Below, one piece after another: positions 35,212 to 46,600 of a DNA stretch of 64,000 bases. This DNA is from Acanthococcus lagerstroemiae (lineage: Eukaryota; Arthropoda; Insecta; Hemiptera; Eriococcidae). The DNA lies in the NCBI GenBank assembly GCA_031841125.1, contig CM063112.1, positions 15,712,603-15,776,602 of the forward strand, written 5' to 3'. How positions within the stretch are numbered: the stretch's first letter is position 1; every line of letters begins with the position of its first letter. Under the pieces are notes generated by a model. The model worked only from the letters and a program-made list of their open reading frames with translations, made no database searches and was not told the origin of the DNA. The position numbers were made by a program, and so were the translations under genes.

Positions 35212-35358
35212 CAGGGATGTGCAAGTTCACGTTTGAAGTGATTTAGATCAAGATCAAAGATCATAGGCCGAAAAAGATCTTAGATCAGATCAAAGATCTT
35301 TCGAAACTGTTCGGTGATCTTGATATCAGAGATTAAGATCAGATCATGCCCATCTCTG
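35212..35358. mobile_element. GATC-dense short repeat
   Basis: It starts AGCAGGGATGTGCAAG and ends GCCCATCTCTGG, imperfect inverse copies. The interior has more than ten GATC or AGATC motifs in 110 bp. A related block ends at 60665. The CAGRGATG ends suggest a hAT-type MITE, with no clear target duplication. Confidence 0.5.
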
Positions 35359-36500
35359 GAAATAAGATACTTATTTTTGCCGAAAAAGTTTTAAAAGGCC
35401 AAAAAAATGATTTTGACTTTCAACTTTTCAATTATTCTGACCTTTGGCTTTTGGTTTTCGGTTTTCATGAAAATCATTAACTTTTCGACTTCTAAGTGTA
35501 AGCTTTTGGCTAGCTTTCAGCAAGATCCTCATAACTAGAAGCGTGGCCCGCTTAACAAGGCGCAAACATGTCAATGACGTCTCTGTGCTGAAACTCACAC
35601 AGATAGCTTATGGAAATACAGCTGGTTTTCGATCTTTACTCATAATTGATGCCCTCAACATATTTTTTTATTCTTTTTACCATGTACAACATTCAGTTTG
35701 CTACCGTTAAAAAAAAGAAAGAGCCCCTTTCTTATGAAGTGAATTTTGGCACGGGTGAGGCGAGAAGAATTGTTGCGGGTTGCCTACCCTAGAGGACCAA
35801 CCTTCTAATTATAAAGATCTTGAGTTGAGCTTTTAGTCCCCGATACTATTAGTCCGTTTCAAATTAAGAATGCCGAAAACAGTTGCGAGTACGGGGGCAT
35901 GTGGGGAAAGGAAAAGGTAGTTATTCATACAATACTACGAACCGGAGCATAGATACCTACTCCGTTAATTTGAAATGATATTAAATTCTTAATGAATGAG
36001 AATAAATTCCATACATCAACTTTAACATAAATCTGAAATTTTCGCAGCGATTGATAACGTAAAAATGTTTTTTGGGCTGCATAGATACGTAGCAAAGTGT
36101 GATACGCCTGAACTGTTTTCGGCATTCTTACTTGGGACAAACTATAAGGCCCTTTTCTTTTGACACGTCACAGATTCTCATAGTCACAAAACAAAAACTG
36201 TAGAAGTAAACTGTAGAAAGGAATTATGTTAATTGGAATTTAAACTTACAATTTCAAGTGTTGGCAGCCCTGTATATGTGTGAGTGACCATGTATGATTT
36301 ACTATAAGCGTGTAGAAAATTTCAACTGTCATTTAGTCGATTAGAAATTCACTTTCAAAGAAAAGTTGTCCTAAATTTAACTGCATCATCACCAAAAAAT
36401 TGAATTAAAATCAGATCTACTGGTAGAATAATTGTTACTAGTTTTTTTTTTGTTTTTTTTTTACCCTCCTGAAGATAGCAGTTTTTCTGTTTGGACGCTG
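35359..36500. other. Non-coding, nothing recognised
   Basis: No gene or structured repeat found. The 71-codon minus-strand frame at 35925-36140 has no domain or splice context. Confidence 0.4.
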
Positions 36501-36736
36501 TTAAGCGTAAGGGAACCAACCAACATTTATAAACAATATGAGTTATTAAGTATCGTTGGACTGAGGGTAAAAAGTAGAATTTTTCAAAATTGGGCCCCCG
36601 ATTCAAAAATGAGTACTCACGTTGAAAAAAGCTTATCAGTAAACGCTACATATCATATAGTTTCTACATGGCTCTAGAACTTCGAATCATGTGTTCTTAA
36701 AAAACAGATTTTGCTGATTGCTTCCCTTACGCTTAA
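36501..36736. mobile_element. 236-bp MITE flanked by TTAA
   Basis: TTAAGCGTAAGGGAA at the left and TTCCCTTACGCTTAA at the right are exact inverse copies. The outer TTAA could be the target duplication of a piggyBac- or Kolobok-like element. Between them there is no coding capacity. Confidence 0.75.
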
Positions 36737-37524
36737 CAACATCCATTTGAAAGTACTAATGATCACTCATTCAGTTTCACCCGCACAGGTGATTTTGCAG
36801 CGCACTCTAATGCGGGTTTCCACCGCAAAAATGTAGGTTCGCCTGTGATAGGTTTTTTTAAAATGTTGATTGATTGATTATGCATTTATAGACTTATAGT
36901 GCGTATACTTTTATTAGATGTTTTGTGTTTACTAGACATTTAAAAAACATAAATTTCTCACATTTCCATCATGTTTCCAGTCACTGTGTTGTGGAGGGCG
37001 TAGGATACCAAACCATTTACTGTATATCTTTTGTTTACAGAGTTAACTAAATGCCGTTTCAATAAAACTAATTTATTATTTGGTTTTCTGAAACTATAAA
37101 AGCATGAAGCTTTCAAAATACAACACCGCCTCTATCTTTTGAGTGAAATGGCTGTACTGTAGTATCTAGTTTAAAAATTTAGATGCGTTTTTCTCAAACT
37201 ACTTTCGCATGTACACCCTCTTTACAAAGACACACTGTATTAAAAGTTATGAGGTACCTATAAATCTTTGAACATTTATCACACTTTTAAAACTACGAGT
37301 ATGAGTTGAATTTTCCTCTTTTCGGTACTTACTTAATGTTACTGTGAGTGCCAGGTAGCCTTATTCTGTTCATAACAAATTAGATTTAAAAAAAAAAAGC
37401 GTGTGTTACCAATGGGGTTATAAAAAGCGAATTTTATTCAACCCCTTGAGTGACCGTCTGAGAAATACTTACTTATTACTATGTTATATGAATCAAATTC
37501 CTCTTTACACCGAACATGACTAAT
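36737..37524. other. Non-coding, nothing recognised
   Basis: AT-rich sequence with no gene or repeat that I can name. Confidence 0.4.
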
Positions 37525-37685
37525 ACGATTCAAAACTAACTACGAGTATACATCAAATAATACGTTAAAAAAATTGAAATTGGAGGTCGTTAATGCTAGT
37601 AAGTTGATGAGATTTCTCACTTTTGCAAGTGATATTTTGTGTAAAAGCAGTGCCCGCGAAGGTCACCTGTGTGCACTAAATTTAC
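37525..37685 (-). pseudogene. Fragment of a receptor C/D/E-type second exon
   Basis: On the minus strand it aligns with receptor D from the third extracellular loop (codons around EHCFYI) through TM7 (SSFNF) to YYLM. It is roughly 70% identical, with indels and no open frame. Similarity ends abruptly on both sides, so TM6 and the tail are gone. Confidence 0.7.
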
Positions 37686-38010
37686 TTGAAATTCGAGTGT
37701 GTTTTTCAATATTTCACTGTAAATTTCGTTTGGAAATGTTCTAGGAACCATTCTGCGTGTAATGAGTATTTACGTTTTTTTCCCCTGTACACAGCAATGA
37801 AAAATGAGTGTTTTTTAGTGTTCAACACGCCGGAAGGTATTACCGGTTATAAATTCTAGAAATTACTCTACAAACTGTATCAAATTGATCATCTGAGAGT
37901 AGTCATACTTGCCATACTTATGTTATTGATGCGGGGTGCTAGTGTTCAGGTATCAGATACTGACAATTTGTAAGAAATGTTATCTCGCTACTAGTGACGA
38001 CAACTGCAAG
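37686..38010. other. Non-coding, nothing recognised
   Basis: No feature found. Confidence 0.4.
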
Positions 38011-38870
38011 CAATAAGAAATTCAATTTCTGCAAGGATTTTCCTCGTATGACTATCCCACCTGCTCTACATGCGGAGTGAGAAGCCATTTTAAGTGTACC
38101 TTTGTCAATCTAACAATTTGGCAGGTGATATATATTTGGACAGGAAGCAGAATTGCATTTATCTAGTACCGATTCAGACAATGAAAGTTACCAGTCAGAT
38201 ACTGTTATGAAATTCTGGTATAGATGATCAGAGCCGAATGAATTCCCGGTGGGTGCTATTTGATGAGAAGATCTATTGAAGGAAGTTCACAAAGACGTCA
38301 CCGTCATACAGGCAGTGTTGGGAACGCTTCGAAACATACTGATTGAGCAGAAGAAGGAAATTGATCAGCTGCAGTGGAGAGTGGCGGAGTTGGAAAGACA
38401 CAGGGAGTAAGTGGCAGCCACTAGTCCGCAAAACAGTGTTGTGGTTCTGGATCCCAGACTGAGCAGAAGAGGAAAACTGATCGACTGCAGTGCATGGGTA
38501 TCATTTCATAAGTTCAAAGTATTATGGAACTTGATCATTTGACTTTAATGAGAAAATTGTGGCAGCTATAAAAAAGAATAAAGAACTCGAGATAGAGCAT
38601 GCCAATAAATTCAGTCTGAGGAGAATTTTCTGGGTTTGACCCTTGAACGGCTTTCCAACAGTTGGAAAGACACAAGGAGCAGGTGGCAACCACTAGTCCG
38701 CAAAACAGTGTTGTGATTCTGGATCCCAGACTGAACAGAAGAGGGAAATTGATCGGCTGTAGTAGAAAGGGGTGGAGTTGGAAAGACACAAGGAGCAAGT
38801 AGCAGCTCGACTAGTCGGCAAAATCATGTTGCGGTTCTAGACCCCAGCTGACAGATGAGACTTCGGTAGG
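38011..38870 (+). pseudogene. Broken frame with zinc-finger-like and coiled-coil segments, partly triplicated
   Basis: Around 38040-38110 a frame reads YDYPTCSTCGVRSHFKC, a Cys/His pattern like the PHD-type finger found in ORF1 of some non-LTR elements. At 38270-38410 another frame reads LIEQKKEIDQLQWRVAELER, a coiled-coil heptad pattern, followed by stops. The segment with GGAAAGACACAGGGAG, ACTAGTCCGCAAAACAGTG and CTGGATCCCAGACTGA is repeated in tandem near 38389, 38660 and 38773. It is most likely a retroelement ORF1 relic, though an ordinary dead gene is possible. Confidence 0.35.
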
Positions 38871-40550
38871 ACTTGCGATTAAGATGGCAGCAGAGGCCTA
38901 GAGCGACAAAATTTTGAATTTTCAGACCAAAAAAAAAGAAGCAAAAACAGAAACACAAAAAAACCAAAAAAAAAAAATGACGGAAAAAAGGAAAAAGAAA
39001 AATGGATAAGAAATATAACAGAAGACGTAACTATACCATATTTAAGAGACTTCTGTCATATACAGGGTAACTGAAAAGTCCGTTCATATTGAAAAATCCT
39101 TCGCAAAAATTTCCTAGTCAATTTATCGAGAAAATTTCTACTGCAGTGGCATTCTTGGTCCATTACTATTGAAACAACAGCCACCCTCTGAATTATCAAA
39201 GCATACGAAAAACTGAGAACTGATCCCTCGAAAACGCACTATGTAAATCTGTAATTGTAATTTTTGTTTCACGATTTACTTCAGACATTTTTCCATTTTT
39301 TAAAAACATTTTTACGTCTTCACTTTGGCACACGACAGAAAAAAGCGTTACGAAAATCGCTTTACGGGCTGGCTAGGCTGACTGGCAACGGAAAAAAGCG
39401 TTACTCTGGAGTGCGACAAAAATACCTTTCCGGCTGGCTAGGCTCGCTGACTGGCTGGCTAACTGACTAACTGACTGACTGACTTTTTTCTTATTGACAT
39501 TTTCATGCCTTTACTTCGGCACCTAAAAGGAAAAAACGTTACATTTTGCGCATTACGTTTCTGACTGACTGAATGACTGACCTGACAGATCGCGCAGGGC
39601 CATGCATATGCGAACCTATGTATCGTACTTCTTCGAACCATCCTCAGCGTGATCTTCAGTATTAAAAGTTTCCATAATAACAAGGCTACGGACTGCAGTT
39701 GCGCAGCAAGAACACGGCTGCAGAATGTAGTTGCGCAGGGCGCAGCAAAGTTAAATTCTGGACATGAAAATGCTCTCCCGTTGTTGCAGACCCGTCTGCA
39801 ACATGATGAAAATAAAATAAAATAAATTTTTAGTCCATTGAGCCCATAAACACTAAAATCAGATTCGCCGTTTCCAAGCGCGTGGAGGAAAATCATAAAA
39901 ATCATTTAGTTTTCCTTAAGTTTACATTTGCAGGGATTGGCGTCTTTTAAATGAAACGCCTCATCGGACACATTCATCCTGTCGTAGGAGCGACGTGCCG
40001 AAGACAGTTACCCCTCAGTTCCCTCTGGTCTAGGCCCCATCGACAAAAAGCGGAAAAAATATATGAGGTAAGAAGCGGGACTTTGTTGGAAAATTTAGTA
40101 CTAGGTGCCCAGAAACAACCTCCTGAAAATCCTATTCGCCAAATGCTGTGCGAGATTTTCTGTGGCACGTTAAAGCCCTCCCCCCCCCCCAATTTTCTCT
40201 GTAGTTTGTTACACAAAATTTTGTCATGATGTATGCCTGTTCTATATTCAGCATTATATTATCAATCAATATAAGTAAATTTAAACTAGGGATTATTTTC
40301 TCGACAACGAAGTGAATTTAAGTCCGCAAGTAGGTCTACAGGGTATTCACTTTAGCAGCCTAGTTCATAGTCACCTGGCCATTATAAACTGGGCGCACTT
40401 ATGATTCCATGTGCTCCTACAATGTACACATATTTCTGATCAAATGGGGCGCAGATTTTATATTGCCTACAGCGGCTTCTTTTCTTAATACGCCTCTGTC
40501 AACGAAAGAAGTGTGGCGATACTGATGGTGTTAGAACGGGGGTTTTCCAC
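38871..40550. other. Non-coding region with CTGACTGA-type simple repeats
   Basis: 39360-39590 holds repeated GGCTGGCTAGGCTGACTGG and (CTGA)n motifs. At 39714-39740 CACGGCTGCAGAATGTAG and GCGCAGGGCGCAG match the repeat block at 62.1-62.8 kb. A C-run lies near 40180. The large minus-strand frame 39459-39905 covers these repeats and is not gene-like. Confidence 0.45.
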
Positions 40551-40770
40551 CAGTATAAAGAATTGCTTGCAACTCTATTGACATATGTATTTAATGGATT
40601 ACTGAAGAGGGGTGTTTTCCTTCAGTCAATGAAAGTTGCAAGGGCAGGCTTGATGAAAGTTGCAATGGTAGTCTTGGTATTCAAAGCTAGTGATAGTAGA
40701 AAGATGAATAATTATCTCCCGATAACTTTGCTGTGCACAGTCTGTCTAAAATTGTATAACATTCGTTGAA
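40551..40770 (+). mobile_element. LINE reverse-transcriptase fragment
   Basis: One frame reads LLKRGVFLQSMKVA, then VFKASDSRKMNNYLPITLLC, the N-terminal reverse-transcriptase segment usually of the form W-K-x-A ... N-N-Y-R-P-I-S-L-L of LINE proteins. It is a short relic with no other domain. Confidence 0.5.
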
Positions 40771-41845
40771 GAATAATTTTTTACACTCTTACTAAAATAT
40801 GACTACATATTTTGAAAATCAATTAAAATCGTGAAAATGAAACCATATTATAACATTTAGGCAAGTTAAAAAATACGAAAATCTTCAACGAATAAAGCGG
40901 AGACATCTTAACACCACAGTGATTATAAAAAAAGATAAAACTCCAACTGTCCGAATCCTCCCAGGCTGCATTTTCATAAAGTTTTCTTATTGAGAATGAC
41001 AGTCGGCCGAAACGACAACGGCAGTGTAGCCTACTTTTTTTCAAAGCTCATATCTACTTAATGATTTTTAATTGACCGCGATATCTTTTCAGAAGCCAAA
41101 AATATTTCACTTTAAAAAATTGAAACCCTAATTATGAAGATAACCATAGTCAGTTTCAATTTTTTGACTTGGATGACAGACTGAGCTATATCCACAGCTT
41201 AGATGGATGAACTACCCGTTTATTTTCATTCTCAGATGACAACTAATTCGAGCTACTCAAAGCGGTGGCGCGCTGTTGTCGTTTAGCGTGAAACCCTGAT
41301 CAAAGGGATTTTTTAATTTACAAGCGTATGAAGAAATCTCAAAATATTATGAAAACGAGAGCGTTTATAGAAAAAATTAATGGAACAAAATTTGTAGTAC
41401 ATAAAATGTCCCTTCCATTGAGACCATTTTTTTTTTTTCAATCTGATAAATTTTTCTAAAATGTGTAGGGTTTGAGTAGTTCCTTTTTTTCACGTGCCTA
41501 AAATTGTAGATGGCGACTCTTTCGCGCTGGCAGTCCCAGTGGTTGCGGATATAGTTAAGTCTGTCATCTAAGCTAAAAAACAATCACAACTGACTAGGGT
41601 TGTATTCACAATTAGGATTTCATTATTGGTATGGAAAATTTTATGGTCAAGAATGAATGTCTCGTTATAAATCTACGAATATTTTGATACTTGAAATATT
41701 TTTCATGTATGTATTAGACTTCAGTGTTGATAACGACTTGCATATTCTTTCGATTTTTTCTTTCACATCAATAAGGACCCAAAATAAGGGCTGTCCAAAA
41801 CCTCCACGTGTACTGAGGATCCCCAGTCTCTCCTTTGAAACGGAA
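40771..41845. other. Non-coding, nothing recognised
   Basis: No gene or repeat could be assigned in this stretch. Confidence 0.4.
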
Positions 41846-41990
41846 TTTGAATCGATCATTTTCCTTGAACAAAACGAGAACCGAACCAACGTCAGAAACG
41901 ATTCCCTATTTCTGATGAAAATTTGTCATTTTTTATGGAACTCTAATGATTTTCTAATAAAAAACAAAGGAAACTAGGGAATGGAAACAC
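41846..41990. repeat. Orphan copy of the receptor D/E 3' flank
   Basis: CGATCATTTTCCTTGAACAA, ACGAGAACC, TTCCCTATTTCTGATG and AAACAAAGGAAAC match 43540-43690 and 60940-61110, which lie directly behind the stops of receptors D and E. No exon 2 follows it here, so a receptor copy has probably been lost from this place. Confidence 0.65.
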
Positions 41991-42275
41991 ACGAGTTGAT
42001 GATATTTTGATTCTCATGTTGCATTCGATGCTTTATTCAGTTCATGCTCAAAGAAGCGTGCATCATTATTTCATCGGCAATGTTGCCTCATTGGAAGATT
42101 AGCCATGGAATATTGTCACGGCATCATTTGATGACGTGCTCATCTGCTCATAAATAATAAAAAGTTCCTGGGGCAAAAGGGCGTTTTATCTTCCTGGATT
42201 CTGATTATATGTTGGTTGCATTATCTCACAAAAGTTTGTAAGCAAGGTGTCATTCGTAATCAGCGTCTTCTATTC

Positions 42276-42306
42276 CTGAAATGAAATGAAATGAAATGAA
42301 ATGAAA
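42276..42306. repeat. (ATGAA)n microsatellite
   Basis: Six tandem ATGAA units. It is followed by AT-rich sequence in which a 30-bp segment (TTATAATACTATTCTTGTAC) occurs twice, near 42345 and 42568. Confidence 0.8.
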
Positions 42307-42539
42307 TGAGACAGCCTTTATTTTCACATCTTTTGACATAAGTTTATAATACTATTCTTGTACAAACTAAACACCCGAATCGGAAACGACCCAACTCTTG
42401 GACTACTCCAAATAGACAAGAAGGCTCAGGAGACTTATAGACATCTAGACCTAATGAACTAAATGTAATCTAGTCGTTAAACCAAACCGTTAATTCTTCA
42501 ATTCTTACAAGTCAAGGGTTCATCTCAGTGGAGGTGGCC

Positions 42540-42960
42540 TCAAATACGAAGTGTACATAATTATGATAAGCTTATAATACTATTCTTGTACAAATTGACA
42601 CAACATAAATTAAAACCAACATAGTTTCTTCTGTCTGATGCTTAGGCCTCCCTTACATTGGTCCAGCATTTCCTTTCTCTGACATCTCTCCTCCATGCCA
42701 TCCCTCCAAGTCGAATAATTTCTTCCTCGCATCTTGTTTTTGGTCTTCCCTTCTTTTACCCTCCCTTGGAGTTCAATCCAAAACTCTTTTCCCCACCTGT
42801 CCCCCCTGACTACATGACCCGCATAACCTTTTTTTTCTTTTTGGAAACGTATCTACTGTCTTGCTTTTATTATTTTCCTTATTTCCGCATTTCTTAGTCT
42901 ATCTTTCCTTTTCACTCCTAAAATTACCTTTTCCTTGGCCATTTGGATACCTCCAATTTT
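42540..42960 (-). mobile_element. LINE 3' relic
   Basis: The minus strand gives a basic segment resembling the C-terminal end of LINE polyproteins (R-x-R-W-D-D-E-I ... G-M-x-W-R-x-x-V-x-x-K-E). Pyrimidine-rich on the plus strand. No reverse-transcriptase palm is left. Confidence 0.5.
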
Positions 42961-43530
42961 CCAGAGCCAATTTTCCTCTACAAACGATGAAATAATGACG
43001 CAGTTTTTGAACATGTATTGAATACAAGGATTTATTTTTTATTCTCTTTAATCATTTTCAGAAAAATACCACTTGTTGCGAGGTCATTAGAAACCAGGGA
43101 TGGTCAAAAGCAGGATTGTGCGGGAAATAAAGTCTCTTCATCTGCGAGTATGTGGTTTTCTATGGGGGAGGGGGGGGGGGTGAAGTTTCGGGAACACCCC
43201 ACAGAAGCAAAGCTTCTTCCAATCTGTGTAAGTTGTTACATCAGTCGGTAGGTGCGTGTACTGAATGTTATCTGAAGAAAACTGCTGACGGAGGTATGGA
43301 GGGGAAGCAGTCTGGTTTCACATATGTGGGCCCTCTCTTCCACTCCCTATCACTAAATGTGGGCGGAGTCTCACTACGTCGTTTCCGTTTCATATTTTCG
43401 CGTTCGCATCTGTTTCACTCTTTTTACTTTAACTACTCATCCTAAACCTACGTCAAAAAGAGAAAAATGCTGCTGCAGGGGTACAAACCTGGTCGAAAGA
43501 ATCAACAGAACAGATGATTGATGGAATGGA
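42961..43530. other. Non-coding, with G-run
   Basis: A GGGGGAGGGGGGGGGG run lies near 43164-43180. Overlapping plus-strand frames here reflect low-complexity sequence and have no domain. Confidence 0.4.
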
Positions 43531-43693
43531 ACCTGAACCGATCATGATCACTGAACAAAATGAAAACGGGAACCAAATGCCAGGAACAGTTTCCTATTTC
43601 TGACGCAAATTCATCAATTTTTACGGAATTTTTATGATTTTTTAATGTAAATCAAAGGAAACGCACTGATGAACAAAATAGGAACATATTAAA

Positions 43694-46600
43694 TTAGTGT
43701 TGAGTGATGTGGAACCGAGACGATTGTCGAGTTTTGAAGGGCGGAAAGGAAAACCTACTGATGTGTTCCATTCTGCTATCCTCGTTGGGAACAGTTTTCC
43801 TTTTATATCCTAACCATGACTTAAATATAATTCGAAACCGACTGTCCATTAAATAATACACAACAAAGTTGAAACTGGAGGACGTTACGATCAGTAAGTC
43901 TATGACATTTCCCAATTGCGAATAATATCTGATGTAGAAGCAGTGCTCGCCTATGTATGCCATAATTATGAGGAATCCCTGCGGGATTTCAGTCAACAAG
44001 AATATGAAGAGTACAACCAGCAGCATTCCTGTTCGACGATTGGAATTCTTCTCTGTTTCTTTCATTTTGATGGTCGCGTAAAGAGCATGGTTCTTTGGCT
44101 TTTTCAAAGCGTACAGTAACCTGGAAAAATGAAATCCGTGTAGAAAGGTAAAATATCTACAACTTGTGACCAACGTGTTAAGAATTAGTAGCTGAAACCT
44201 CTAAACCCATCCCTATACAATGCGACTCGAAAATTCCCTCTTTTTTTCTTGAATTCGAAGTCGGATCAACGCGAAGCAAACGGAGATCTTCGAAGGCTAA
44301 GGTCCAGTTTCTTTTTAGCCAAAAACATTTTCTCTCGCCCGAAAGGAGGGCTGAAACGTCCCATCAACTTTGGAATCTGAAATTAAAAAATATCAAAAAA
44401 TACCGAAGGAGGGTTCCAGATTTTTCACCTAGTGTAAGAGGTGAAAAATCTACTGGGTACAAAACCCAGAAACCTAAATCACACATCAACCTTAGCTTTT
44501 TTGTGATGCCTGAGACGCAAACTGTCTTCGCACCCTAATTTCTTTTTTGCCCTATAGCAAACAGATTTATTTTTGTTCGCTGAACTTTTTTTTTTCGCTC
44601 GTGACTGTGGCAGTCGCAAATCTGTTACTTCTTGCACTTAAAATTCGCGCAAAATGACATACTTTTTATGCACATTCAATAAGAAACATTTTTTTCAACA
44701 CGAATGCAAGGCGGTATAGCGCCGATAGAGCTCGCTAAGGGCGCCAATTTTGATCTTGCATCCTACGTCAGAAAGGGTTAATCCGCCCCTGTCAGGCAAT
44801 GTCAATTTAGCCCATTTAAGAAGAATCAGATTTGTATTTTAGGACGCGAATTGGACTCAGATCAGAACTCTGATTTCAATATCTGCAAACCAAAAAACTG
44901 CTGTCAAATTGGCTCATTTAAAGGGGTCAAATTTAAATTCTGGTATCTAAATCGGGATCGGATCGAAAATGATTGAACTGTGGAAATCAGAGACCCAGAA
45001 AACCCGTGTTTCCATGTCTTGTTCAGTAAACCTCTATTCCGATTCCTTATTGAAATCAATTCGATCCACATCAACTTTAGATTTTGAGGCAAAAATCGGA
45101 TCAGATCGAAAATATGATTGTATTTTCGGAATCAGTGACCCAAAGAATCCTGTTCAGATACGTTGTTCAGTTTTTTCGGCTAAATTAATTTCACCTTCCA
45201 GAAGAGAGAAAAGTCAGATTCGAGGCCTAAATTGACGTCTGATCTATCTTATTACGTTTTTGAAATCAGCGACCAAAGAACCTCTAATTCGGTACTTTTC
45301 TCGATGTGTCCTTTTAGGATTCCAAAGTTGGTTGAACGTTTCAGTCACCGTTTCGGGGGAGAGAAAAATTTTTGGTCAAAGAGAAACCAGGCCCTAGCTC
45401 TTGAAGATGCTCGTTTGTTTCGCCACGATCCGGCTTAATATTGACAAAAAAGAAAAATGATTTTCGTGTCACACTGATCTTATTCTTTTCACCACAATCC
45501 AACTTAGTGTCAAATAAAAAGTGAATGAATGAATTTATTTATTAGAGAATATACTTATGTAAGATATTATAGATTAGAAACACAAATCAAAACATCTCAA
45601 AGTGTGAAGGCCCATGCAAACGATATTCTCATTGGCCTATAAAGAGCAAAGGTTTCCTGTAGGTAGTTCCATTCTTTTCGACCATTTCCCCCAATTTTTG
45701 TTTGTTCAAATTGCCCTTATATAGTCTGCCCATCTAGTCCCGTGTTTTCCCTTTTTCCTTTTGTAATGCTGTGTAAACTAGAATGTGGTGCACTAGGTCC
45801 ATCGGTCGTCCCTAAGTCTTAGTATGTGTCCTGCCCAACCTCATTTTTGTGTTCTGATATATGACACGTCCTCTGTGTGTGTGTGTTTTTAAAAAAATTT
45901 TTCTTTGGTTGGTATTTGTATATCATGGTCTTTCGTTTTTATTCCTAGTATTGATCTTTCGATTGCGTTTTGGGTAATTTTTATTTGCTTATAATTTTGT
46001 GGTGTAAGAACCATGTTTAGCATCCGTATGTTGTTAGGGTTGGGAGGACACATTTATTGAAAATTTCATTTTATTTTTGGATATTTTGAATCGGCTTTTG
46101 AACACCTCCTTCAGTGACCGGTACTTCGCCCACATTATTGTAATTCTTGATTCAATTTCTTTAATCATGTGCTCTTCAAAAAATAGTGTTCGTCCCAGGT
46201 ATGTTGTTTTCTCTACTATTCTGATATCACTTATTTTTAGTACCCACTATTTTTTTTCCTGTTGCTAATTATTTCGTGTTTCTTTTTTCTGTTTATTGAT
46301 AGACCCGCTTCTTTCCCAAAGTAATTCAGATCCTTTATTATTTGGGATAATTCGTCTTTTAATTTTGCTGTTAAAGCTACGAGCATATCATCCGCAAATC
46401 CTAAGTTCGTGATATTTTTACCGTTTATATTTATTCCCTGTTCCTCTCAAGATTTTCCAGCATTTTTAAATATTTCTTCTAACGCATACTTTAAGAGAAT
46501 AGGGGCAATGGGTCACCCTATTTTACTTTTTTCTCAGTAAGGAAATGGTCACCTTCGACGTCTGTTATAATTCTTGCCATAGCCCATCGTACATATCTTC

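Noticed and set aside
39459..39905. A 148-codon minus-strand open frame
   Set aside because: It covers CTGA-type simple repeats and the dispersed CACGGCTGCAG repeat, and shows no protein-like pattern.
42276..42306. CRISPR-like or other regularly spaced array
   Set aside because: The repeat is a plain (ATGAA)n microsatellite without spacers; nothing in the window suggests a prokaryotic source.
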